Below the pieces are notes generated by a model. That model did not search any database. It saw only the letters and a program-made list of their open reading frames with translations, and had not been told where the DNA came from. The position numbers and the translations under genes were made by a program. From positions 1-36,694 of the forward strand of contig JARGNI010000049.1 in the NCBI GenBank assembly GCA_029213195.1: 36,694 nucleotides of DNA, given 5' to 3'. This document shows positions 14,672-22,094 of this stretch, piece after piece (position 1 is the first letter of the stretch; each line of letters opens with the position of its first letter). Origin of the DNA: Verrucomicrobiales bacterium (GTDB lineage Bacteria; Verrucomicrobiota; Verrucomicrobiia; Verrucomicrobiales; DEV007).

Positions 14672-17317
14672 TTAATCGAATTCGATCGCCTGGGGGGGCG
14701 CAAGGCGGACCCGCTGGGCGGGGAGGTCGGCATCCTCTTCATCGACCATGACAGGTCTCGCAACGGGAATGCCATTGCCATCGACCGGAACGGCTCGTGC
14801 AGGTTCGTCTTCGGATGCTCCTTCACCGGCGCCTTCTTCGCCTTCTCCCTCGCCGGATTCTTCGGCGACGACCATGGCGACACGAGCTCGAATAACCGGG
14901 GCAATGGAATTGTAGGGGTCATCCGAACCGATGATGGTCGGGGCAATCGGAAGAATCGGGTCTGCATTGGCCTCGACGACAAAGCCGGCGCGCAGCGGGC
15001 CGTCCTTGGGCTGCTTGGTAAGATCGCGAAGTCGGGATCCGGGTTTGCCATGGATATGGCAGATCATTTCCAGATCGGTACCAGGACGCAGGTATTCGTT
15101 GTAGGTGCATCGCACCTGGGAACTGATTCCGTTTCCTTTGTCGATGGTGCGGTAGCAATTGTTGGAGGCGAGCTCTCCTGACTCGATGCAAATCTCGACC
15201 TGCTCCGCATCGGGAGGGGGGAGAAAAGCACGAGGCTCGAACTTCTCGGCGGCCTCATTCATGACCTGGGTCCAGACAGGGAGAACCGTGTCGGAACTGA
15301 AGGCGCCGGGGTAGATCGTCTTGTTCTGATCGAAGCCAGCCCAGACCACGCAGGTGACTTTGGAGGTGTATCCGACAAACCAGTTGTCGGTGAAATTGTA
15401 TTCGGTCCCCGTTTTTCCTGCGACCGGGTAGTCCCCGAGGCCATAGCGTTCGTGGGCCTTGGCTCCCGTGCCACCGAGATCCTTGTCGAAGGTGTCTTCG
15501 AGGATGCTGCTGATCTGGTAGGCAGAGTAGGGATCGATGACCGGGTTCGACTGGAGCGTCACCTCGGGCGAGTAGATCAGGTTTCCGGTGGAGTCCTTGA
15601 TGTTCTCGATGATGTGAGTGCGCTCGGGACGCCTACCGCCATTCGGGAAAATGGTGTAGGCGAGGGCGAGGGATTCCGGCGAAGACGGGTTCCGTCCGAG
15701 GAAGGTGGCGTTGAATTTCTGGAGGTCTCCAGAGAAACTCATGCCCGCGGCCTCAGCCAGATCCACAACCGCCGTGGTGCCGACCTTCTGGCCGATTCGA
15801 ACCGTGGCGGCATTCTTCGACTTGGCGAGAGAACTCCGGGCCGTGAGACGGTTCTCGTAGACGTTGTCGAAGGTTTCGACGCCCCATTCCCCGAGAATCC
15901 CGGTGGTGCCTCCGATCATCACTTTGCGAGCATCCATGGGGGTGTCGTCGAGAAGGGTGCCGGGGAAGAAACCTTTCTCGAATGCCGTCGCATAGACAAA
16001 GGGCGTAAACGCAGTTCCCGTGGGGCGGCTTCCCTGGCTGATTCGATCGAACATGCTGTCGTTGAAGTCGCGCCCCCCTACCTGCGCAAGGACGGAGCCG
16101 GTCGCGTTGTCGATCACGAGGACGGCTCCCTGGAGATATTCGGGAGCTGCAAACTTCTGGTCGGGAAGTGCCGATTCTCGGAACGCTTTCTTCTTCTCCT
16201 TGTAGTCGGCGCGGGTGGGGTGCTCGAAATCTGGATGCTGCTCGATTTTGTCGAGTTGAGCTTTCAGGGTGTTTTCCGCCACGCCCTGGATGTCGCCATC
16301 GATAGTCGTGTGGATCGTGAATCCTCCTTTGGAAACCGTTTCATATCCGAGCAGATCGATGACCTCCTGCCGCACTTTCTCATACACGTAGGCGGATTTA
16401 CCGGTGATGTTTCCTTTGGGAATGGTGCGGATTTCGGATTTCTGCGAGCGCTCCATCGTATCCTTGTCGATGTAGCCTTCCTCGGCCATGCGGGCGAGCA
16501 CGTGGTTTCTCCAACGAAGCGAAGTCTCGGGGAAAGAGCGGGGAGAGCGGTGATAGGGGTTCGGGATGGCCGCAGCGAGAGTCGCGCCTTCCACGACCGT
16601 GAGACGGCTCGGGTCCTTTCCGAAATACCCTTCTGCAGCCGAGGCGATTCCGTAATAGCCGCTTCCGTAGTAGATTCGATTCACATACAGCTCGAGGATC
16701 TTCTGCTTACTCGCCAGCGCTTGCTCGATCCGCTGGGCGAGGAAGATCTCGGTGATTTTTCGGCTGATCGTCCGATCCTTCAGCTCAAAGGTCTGCCGGG
16801 AAAGCTGCTGGGTGATCGTCGAGGCACCCTGGTTCATCTGCTTCGAGCGAATCGCGTTGATCGCCGCTCGCATGATACCGACGTAGTCGGCGCCATTGTG
16901 TTCGTAGAAGCGACTGTCCTCCGCCGCGAGTAGGGCATTGATGAAATTGTCGGACACTTCCTCGAGCTGGACCGGGCGTCGATTCTGGACGAAAATCCGT
17001 CCCAGCTCCTTGCCGTTGCGATCGAGGATCCGGCTCGCCACCTCGACTTTTTCCAACTCGGACAGGTCGAAGGAATAGGCAAGATCGTAGCGAGGCTTGC
17101 AATAGAAGAAGGCTCCGGCGGCGCCAATGATGGCGACGATGAGAAAGAGGATGAAGGTGAAGCCAAAAAACTTCAGCCAGAAGACTCGCCGACGTCGACG
17201 CTTCAGCTTCGCCTGCGCTTCCTCACTGAGCGGAGGTATATCGACGACCGGCTTTGGTTCAGCCGGATCGATACTGCCGATCGCTTCAAAATCGCTATCG
17301 TCGAAATCGTTGGACAC
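14672..17317 (-). CDS. Class A penicillin-binding protein, PBP1A-like, with degenerate SxxK
   Basis: About 881 aa from GTG at 17317, chosen because it leaves 44 bp to the divergent methyltransferase start; a TTG at 17368 would overlap it. After a cytoplasmic tail ending KRRRRR there is one membrane segment (about 47-72). The GT51 glycosyltransferase domain follows, with catalytic Glu133 in AAEDSRFYEHNG, then STITQQLSRQ and EGYFGKDPSRLT. The transpeptidase domain (about 330-650) keeps SKN in LAKSKNAATVRI and KTG in VAGKTGTEYNFTDNW. At the SxxK position, however, it reads G-T435-A-F-T438-P: both nucleophilic Ser and Lys are replaced by Thr. The glycan-polymerising half should be active; acyl transfer is unlikely. 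The acidic C-terminal tail (about 190 residues) includes an ICIESGELASNNC segment. It likely polymerises lipid II at the inner membrane. Confidence 0.9.
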   Translation of the reverse strand: MSNDFDDSDFEAIGSIDPAEPKPVVDIPPLSEEAQAKLKRRRRRVFWLKFFGFTFILFLIVAIIGAAGAFFYCKPRYDLAYSFDLSELEKVEVASRILDRNGKELGRIFVQNRRPVQLEEVSDNFINALLAAEDSRFYEHNGADYVGIMRAAINAIRSKQMNQGASTITQQLSRQTFELKDRTISRKITEIFLAQRIEQALASKQKILELYVNRIYYGSGYYGIASAAEGYFGKDPSRLTVVEGATLAAAIPNPYHRSPRSFPETSLRWRNHVLARMAEEGYIDKDTMERSQKSEIRTIPKGNITGKSAYVYEKVRQEVIDLLGYETVSKGGFTIHTTIDGDIQGVAENTLKAQLDKIEQHPDFEHPTRADYKEKKKAFRESALPDQKFAAPEYLQGAVLVIDNATGSVLAQVGGRDFNDSMFDRISQGSRPTGTAFTPFVYATAFEKGFFPGTLLDDTPMDARKVMIGGTTGILGEWGVETFDNVYENRLTARSSLAKSKNAATVRIGQKVGTTAVVDLAEAAGMSFSGDLQKFNATFLGRNPSSPESLALAYTIFPNGGRRPERTHIIENIKDSTGNLIYSPEVTLQSNPVIDPYSAYQISSILEDTFDKDLGGTGAKAHERYGLGDYPVAGKTGTEYNFTDNWFVGYTSKVTCVVWAGFDQNKTIYPGAFSSDTVLPVWTQVMNEAAEKFEPRAFLPPPDAEQVEICIESGELASNNCYRTIDKGNGISSQVRCTYNEYLRPGTDLEMICHIHGKPGSRLRDLTKQPKDGPLRAGFVVEANADPILPIAPTIIGSDDPYNSIAPVIRARVAMVVAEESGEGEGEEGAGEGASEDEPARAVPVDGNGIPVARPVMVDEEDADLPAQRVRLAPPQAIEFD

Positions 17318-17361
17318 GGAATTTTTGTCAAAGGGGTTGGGGAGGGCTAGGATCTCCGGGC

Positions 17362-18501
17362 ATGGCAAACCCCCGAAAATCTTCGCATTCAGGCAAAGAT
17401 ACGCCTCTTTTGGATCTCGTCTTTCAAAGAATTGAGAAAAGTGAGGAGAAATCCATACCCTTTTCCGCCTTCATGGAACTGGCTCTGTATCATCCCAAGT
17501 GGGGGTACTACTCACGACCTGATTCGAGGGTGGTCGGTCGAGAGGGCGATTTCTTCACGAGTGTCTCGGTAGGAGAGACCTACGGATTTCTTCTCAGTGA
17601 GAAAATCCGGGCCGAAAGAAAGCAGGGTTTCTCTTCCCAGGGTCCGTTTCGCATCGTTGAACAGGGGGCTCATGATGGCCAGCTCGCGGTGGATATTGTC
17701 ACGGCGCTTTTGCGGCTCGATCCATCCGAATTGGGCGAGTGGGAATACTGTATCGTCGAGCCGAGAGCGACGGTGCGGGAGCAGCTGCGAAAGCGTTTCG
17801 AAAAGGAAGAAGTCCTGCGTGCCGAAGAAGCCGAGATCCGAGTCGTCTCTTCTCTCCCCGAAGCTTCCCATCCGCAGGGGATCTTTCTCTGCAACGAATT
17901 GCTCGATGCGTTTCCCTTCGATCGTGTCGCTCGCGAGGACGGACAATGGGGGGAAAAACAGGTCGGTATCGAGGACGGAGAGCTCGCCTGGGTGACTCGT
18001 CCGCTTCGCCCCGAGCTCGTTCCCTTCGTGGAGGCGCTCCCACGGGATTTACCAGATGACTATGCCACCGAAATCTGCCCTGCGGTCTCCTCCTGGATCG
18101 AGGAGGTCGCGCAGGTCTTCGAGTCGGGGACTTGGTGGCTCATCGACTACGGTTTCAAGGCCGATGACTACTATGCCTCTCATCGCTCGACGGGAACCTT
18201 CCGTTGCTACCGGGATCATCAGGCCTCGGAAGAACCTTTCGAGGCGGTCGGAGAAACGGATATCACCGCTCATGTCGATTTCTCCCTGGTACGTCGCGCG
18301 GCGGAAAAAGTCGGATTGAACTGGTCTGGCCTGACTGACCAGCATCATTTTCTTACCGAGGCGGCGCGTCCCTGGCTACTTTCGATGGAAGGGCAGGTGC
18401 CCGATGAAGTGGTTTCAAAACGACTGCGGCAGTTTCAAACCCTGACTCATCCCGGCATGATGGGGAAGCAGTTCAAGATTGCGAGCCTGCGTCGTCCCTG
18501 A
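17362..18501 (+). CDS. SAM-dependent methyltransferase, MidA/NDUFAF7 family
   Basis: Protein of 379 aa from ATG at 17362. Family hallmarks are SIPFSAFMELALYHPKWGYY, a SAM-binding strand-loop in RIVEQGAHDGQLAVDI (about residues 97-112), FLCNELLDAFPFDRV and WWLIDYGFKADDYY. Eukaryotic NDUFAF7/MidA dimethylates an Arg of the complex I subunit NDUFS2; bacterial targets are not established, and no complex I gene is nearby. The glycine-rich loop deviates (EQGAHDG rather than E-x-G-x-G-x-G), but that form is also seen in bacterial members. It is divergent from the PBP1A-like gene (44 bp) and its 3' end overlaps that of the convergent SDR gene by 29 bp. Confidence 0.8.
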   Translation: MANPRKSSHSGKDTPLLDLVFQRIEKSEEKSIPFSAFMELALYHPKWGYYSRPDSRVVGREGDFFTSVSVGETYGFLLSEKIRAERKQGFSSQGPFRIVEQGAHDGQLAVDIVTALLRLDPSELGEWEYCIVEPRATVREQLRKRFEKEEVLRAEEAEIRVVSSLPEASHPQGIFLCNELLDAFPFDRVAREDGQWGEKQVGIEDGELAWVTRPLRPELVPFVEALPRDLPDDYATEICPAVSSWIEEVAQVFESGTWWLIDYGFKADDYYASHRSTGTFRCYRDHQASEEPFEAVGETDITAHVDFSLVRRAAEKVGLNWSGLTDQHHFLTEAARPWLLSMEGQVPDEVVSKRLRQFQTLTHPGMMGKQFKIASLRRP

Positions 18502-19369
18502 CTTTTTCCCGTAGAGAGGGAATCAGCTCGGGATCGTCGTCGAGCGCATCGAAGAAGGAGGGGAACTGTGGAGTCCAGCCCGTCGACTTCAGAGCTGAGT
18601 TGTCGACGATCTTGTTCGTCCACGCTCGTTTGCGTTTCGTGTTGGGAGGAGATTCCGGAGGGATGGGCACTTCAAAATAGGCAGCGAGTCGCTCGTAGCA
18701 TTCGCGCTGGGTCATCGGGGTGTCGTCAACCGCGTTGAAGATTCGACCCTGAAAGTCGTCTCCGGATGTTCCGATGAGATGCTGAATCGCGGCGACGATA
18801 TCGGTTCGATGAATCTGATTGAGAAACCGACTCGTTTCTCCGGCTTCGATCTCGGCTTTCCCCTCGAGGATGCGCTGGAGATAAATGGACCGCCCCGGAC
18901 CGTAAATCCCGGCAAGTCTGAGAGCGATGCCCCCGGAATCTGCGACCTTTCTTTCCGCCTCGACGAGAATCTGGCTGGTTTCCCGATCCGGTTCGGTGGG
19001 AGACTCCTCCGTGACGACGGACCCATCGGTTTGCCCGTAGACGCTGGTGCTGCTCGTGAAAAGGATGCGCTTGTCGGGGAAGACGTTTTGAAGGTGATCG
19101 ATCCCATCCAGAAAAACAGCTCGATAGGCCTCCGCGCCCCCTCGGCTCGAACTGGCGCAGTGGACGATGGCGTCGGGTAAAGCGGGGAGATCGGCAGCCA
19201 GTTTTTCAAGAGAGGAAAGACTGCTCACATCGGCTTCGAAAACGGGATACGGGTTTTGCTCATCCCCGCTGCGATTTGCCACGGAGACAGTCCGTTCTCC
19301 AGCGGAGAGGCGTTGTGCGAGCTCTGACCCGACGTAGCCGTGACCAATGATGAGGATGTGCTGCTCCAT
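18473..19369 (-). CDS. NAD(P)-dependent epimerase/dehydratase, atypical SDR
   Basis: Protein of 298 aa. The dinucleotide-binding loop is ILIIGHGYVGSELAQRL (G9-x-G11-x2-G14). The segment RILFTSSTSVYGQTDGS and the following ESPTEPD and LRLAGIYGPGR are typical of atypical SDRs of the YeeZ kind. No canonical YxxxK is seen after SSTSVYG, so oxidoreductase activity is uncertain. The C-terminal region resembles nucleotide-sugar epimerases, with NKIVDNSALKSTGW. It is preceded on the same strand by the COG1407-type phosphoesterase (54-bp gap), probably one operon. Its 3' end overlaps the methyltransferase gene by 29 bp in a convergent arrangement. Confidence 0.8.
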   Translation of the reverse strand: MEQHILIIGHGYVGSELAQRLSAGERTVSVANRSGDEQNPYPVFEADVSSLSSLEKLAADLPALPDAIVHCASSSRGGAEAYRAVFLDGIDHLQNVFPDKRILFTSSTSVYGQTDGSVVTEESPTEPDRETSQILVEAERKVADSGGIALRLAGIYGPGRSIYLQRILEGKAEIEAGETSRFLNQIHRTDIVAAIQHLIGTSGDDFQGRIFNAVDDTPMTQRECYERLAAYFEVPIPPESPPNTKRKRAWTNKIVDNSALKSTGWTPQFPSFFDALDDDPELIPSLREKVRDDAGSQS

Positions 19370-19423
19370 AATCTTCGTTTCTTCATGCTACGCCCGAAGT
19401 GGCGAAAAGCGATCCTTGGGAAA

Positions 19424-20137
19424 TCAACGCACTTCGAAAACGCGGTGTCCTCCACAGGCCCACCGGGTGAATGGGTGAGCCTCGTTCCGTGGGCCACAGG
19501 GATGCCCTCCGGCCCACGGAGAGAAGGCAGGCAGAGTCCAGGTTTCACGGTTTCCCTCTGGAACTTTCTCTCGGGTAAAGATCGGAAGCTTCAGCGAGGT
19601 CCCGGCCCCGTCTCCGAAACGAATCGACGGGTGGATGTGTCCATGGACTTCGATCGTGGCGAGGGAAGGCAGGTCGCGGGGTTGATGGCCATGATGAAAA
19701 AAGTAGTGCCCTTCGCGATGCGTGTCGACGAAGGGGAAATGTCGTCGCACCGAGCCTCGGTCATGATTCCCGGCGATGAGGATCATCTCGGGACCGAGTT
19801 CCTGAACCGATTCCAGCCACTGGATCGCTTCTTTCGGAGCGGCGGCACTGTCGACGATGTCACCTACCAGGATCAGCTTGTGGGGAGCCCATCTCGCAAT
19901 CGCTCCCGCGAGGCGGTCGCGGATGCTCTGCATCCCCCAGAGCGGCCACAGTCCCCCGTCCCGGCGCCGACTGACCTCGTAGCCAAAATGCAGATCCGAA
20001 ACGGCCATCCACTTCTCTTTTTCGTGAAAAATGACGAGACGCCCATCGAGGAGGACGTCGGGGGCGACTCGCGCGAAGCCGAATTCCGACTCGGGAGAAT
20101 CGGAACCTTCGGTTGATTTTTCGTGGGGGTCGATCAT
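19424..20137 (-). CDS. Metallophosphoesterase, COG1407/PdeM-like
   Basis: Protein of 237 aa from ATG at 20137. The motif series is VSDLHFGYE, LVGDIVDS, AGNHDRG, FFHHGHQPR and VHGHIHPS, the pattern of COG1407 phosphoesterases, which include the ligase-associated protein PdeM. No DNA ligase or helicase partner of the PdeM system is adjacent, so the biological role is open. The C-terminus (about 60 residues) contains a Pro/Trp/Gly-rich extension. It diverges from lysS across 41 bp and lies upstream of the SDR gene. It is not close in sequence to the other phosphoesterase at 8866-9600 beyond the shared metal motifs. Confidence 0.8.
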   Translation of the reverse strand: MIDPHEKSTEGSDSPESEFGFARVAPDVLLDGRLVIFHEKEKWMAVSDLHFGYEVSRRRDGGLWPLWGMQSIRDRLAGAIARWAPHKLILVGDIVDSAAAPKEAIQWLESVQELGPEMILIAGNHDRGSVRRHFPFVDTHREGHYFFHHGHQPRDLPSLATIEVHGHIHPSIRFGDGAGTSLKLPIFTREKVPEGNRETWTLPAFSPWAGGHPCGPRNEAHPFTRWACGGHRVFEVR

Positions 20138-20178
20138 TCTTGCGTCTTGTCCCTCTACCAAATTTTACGGGAAATTCT

Positions 20179-21660
20179 ATGTCAGACGAAAACGAATCAA
20201 CGCAAGCCGAAGATCTGGGTGAGCTCCTGCGTGTCCGCCGTGAGAAACTCGACAGTCTTCGCGAGATGGGAGTCGATCCGTTTGGAGGACTCTACGAAAC
20301 GACCGATTCACCGGGTGAACTGCGCGAAAATTTCGTCGAAGAGAAACCGGTGCGCATCGCGGGTCGGATCACGGCGTTGCGTGACATGGGGAAAAGCAAC
20401 TTTCTCGATATCTCCGACATCAACGGCCGGATCCAGGTTTTCGTGAACCAGAAGCAGATCGGCGAAGAGCAGTGGGCCGCCTACAAGCAGCTCGATATCG
20501 GCGATTGGATTGGTGTTTCGGGAGAAACCTTCACCACGAAAGTCGGGGAGCCATCGGTGAAAGCGAACGAAGTCACCGTGCTTTCCAAATCGCTGCGTCC
20601 CATGCCCGACAAGTGGCACGGAGTCGTCGATCCGCAGATCAAGTATCGTCAGCGCTATCTCGATCTCATTGCCAATGAGCGTTCTCGCGAGGTCTTCAAG
20701 ACCCGTTGTCGCATGGTGGCCGAGATGAGGCGTTACCTGCAGGAAAAGGGGTTTCTCGAAGTCGAGACGCCCATGCTCCAGGACGTCCCTGGAGGCGCCG
20801 CGGCCCAGCCTTTCGAGACACGCCACAATGCCCTGGGGATGGACATGTATCTTCGGATCGCTCCCGAGCTCTATCTCAAGCGTCTCCTCGTCGGAGGATT
20901 CGACAAGGTGTTCGAGTTGAATCGCAGCTTCCGAAACGAGGGCATAAGCCGTCGGCACAATCCGGAGTTCACGATGCTGGAAGCCTACTGGGCCTATGCC
21001 GACTTCGAGCAGATGGCGGACATGGTCGAGGACATGATTTGTCATCTCGCCGAGACCTATTGCGGCGGTCTCGAGATCGAGCACAAGGATCTCGAAGGAA
21101 ATGTGACGAAGACGATCAACCTCAGTCGTCCCTGGCGTCGGGCCCCTTACAAGGAACTGGTCGCCGAGGCCGCCGGGGCGGATTGGTGGGATCTCGATGA
21201 AGCCGGTCGTCGTGCTCGTTGCAAGGAGCTCGGTGTCGAGATTTCTCCCGAAATGGAGGACTATGAAATCTCTCAGCAGGTTTTCGAAAAACTCGTCGAG
21301 GAGAAGTCGATCGATCCCATCTTTGTCACCCACGTTTCCAAGGAACTGGTCCCGCTTGCGAAGCAGAACACAAGCGATGACTCGGTCGTCGACGTCTACG
21401 AACTCATCATCAATGGAGCGGAAATTTCTCCCGGGTATTCCGAGCTCAATGATCCCGACATCCAGAGAAAACGCCTCGAGGAGCAGGCCGGGGAAGAGAT
21501 TCAGAAAATCGATGAGGACTTTCTCCTCGCCCTCGAATACGGCATGCCTCCTGCCGGAGGAATCGGCATCGGGATCGATCGTCTCGTCATGATGCTGACG
21601 GGTGCCGAGTCCATCCGAGACGTCGTTCTCTTTCCCCAGTTGAAAAGAAAAGAGGCGTAG
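20179..21660 (+). CDS. lysS: Lysyl-tRNA synthetase, class II
   Basis: Protein of 493 aa, typical LysS length. The N-terminal OB-fold anticodon-binding domain runs to about residue 150 (VRIAGRITALRDMGKSNFLDI). The catalytic core has motif 1 around FLEVETPMLQDVPGGA, motif 2 in FRNEGISRRHNPEFTMLEAY, and motif 3 in GIGIGIDRLVMMLTGAESIRDV. The ATG at 20179 is preferred over an upstream in-frame start, since it gives the usual short acidic N-terminus and leaves 41 bp to the divergent phosphoesterase gene. The inserted HVSKELVPLAKQ segment is characteristic. A 15-bp tandem repeat with a GC-rich hairpin follows the stop and may end transcription. Confidence 0.97.
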   Translation: MSDENESTQAEDLGELLRVRREKLDSLREMGVDPFGGLYETTDSPGELRENFVEEKPVRIAGRITALRDMGKSNFLDISDINGRIQVFVNQKQIGEEQWAAYKQLDIGDWIGVSGETFTTKVGEPSVKANEVTVLSKSLRPMPDKWHGVVDPQIKYRQRYLDLIANERSREVFKTRCRMVAEMRRYLQEKGFLEVETPMLQDVPGGAAAQPFETRHNALGMDMYLRIAPELYLKRLLVGGFDKVFELNRSFRNEGISRRHNPEFTMLEAYWAYADFEQMADMVEDMICHLAETYCGGLEIEHKDLEGNVTKTINLSRPWRRAPYKELVAEAAGADWWDLDEAGRRARCKELGVEISPEMEDYEISQQVFEKLVEEKSIDPIFVTHVSKELVPLAKQNTSDDSVVDVYELIINGAEISPGYSELNDPDIQRKRLEEQAGEEIQKIDEDFLLALEYGMPPAGGIGIGIDRLVMMLTGAESIRDVVLFPQLKRKEA

Positions 21661-21705
21661 CCGCAAAGTCCGTCTTCCGGGAGCTCAGGGTCCAGAAGGT
21701 CTACG

Positions 21706-21747
21706 CCTGGAGGGACCGCGCCTGGAGGGACCGCGTCCCCGCGGTCC
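21706..21747. repeat. 15-bp tandem duplication leading into a perfect GC hairpin
   Basis: The 15-mer at 21706-21720 is repeated exactly at 21721-21735 (CCTGGAGGGACCGCG). The second copy runs into an inverted repeat: GGACCGCG (21728-21735), loop TCCC, CGCGGTCC (21740-21747). This gives an 8-bp GC-rich stem without a T-run. It sits between the convergent ends of lysS and a small gene, so it could act as a bidirectional roadblock, or be a REP-like dispersed element. Confidence 0.6.
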
Positions 21748-21764
21748 GCCGTTCTCGGTTTGAC

Positions 21765-21983
21765 TCAGGAAGCAGGACTCTCCTTCTCCTCCAAGGCGTG
21801 CAGCAGGGCATCTGCCGCATCGACGGCGTGGTTGGCCTTGTCCTGCAGCGAGCAGTTGAGACTGAGATTGGCCGTGACCGCCTCGAAAAGGTGGACGGCG
21901 AAGTATTCTCTCTTCGTCATCTCGGAGGGTGTCGAAGCAGCGTGGAAGGGATTGTCGGGTGCGGGGTCCGGAGCATTGTTCAT
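21765..21983 (-). CDS. Small hypothetical protein resembling phage-associated MTKREYF proteins
   Basis: Protein of 72 aa. From the internal Met the sequence MTKREYFAVHLFEAVTANLS, with DKANHAVDAADALLHALEE after it, matches a short family often seen in phages and prophages (MTKREYFA..., ending in an amphipathic A-D-A-L-x-x-A-L helix). The first 21 residues (Pro/Ala/Asn-rich) may be an extension, and translation could begin at that internal ATG. Function is unknown. No other phage gene lies nearby, so it is an isolated relic or a domesticated gene. It converges on lysS. Confidence 0.55.
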   Translation of the reverse strand: MNNAPDPAPDNPFHAASTPSEMTKREYFAVHLFEAVTANLSLNCSLQDKANHAVDAADALLHALEEKESPAS

Positions 21984-22094
21984 GGGAAGGAAGACGATTC
22001 CTCCGAATCGGCGGCCTGTCCATTGGCGCAGTCGGGCGTGTTTGAGAGGGAGAAAGGATGGTCAAACCGAAAAGGATAGGTTTCAATTCTCCCC

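Noticed and set aside
15452-16933. Plus-strand open frame opposite the PBP1A-like gene
   Set aside because: No motifs; the opposite strand carries GT51 and SKN/KTG motifs.
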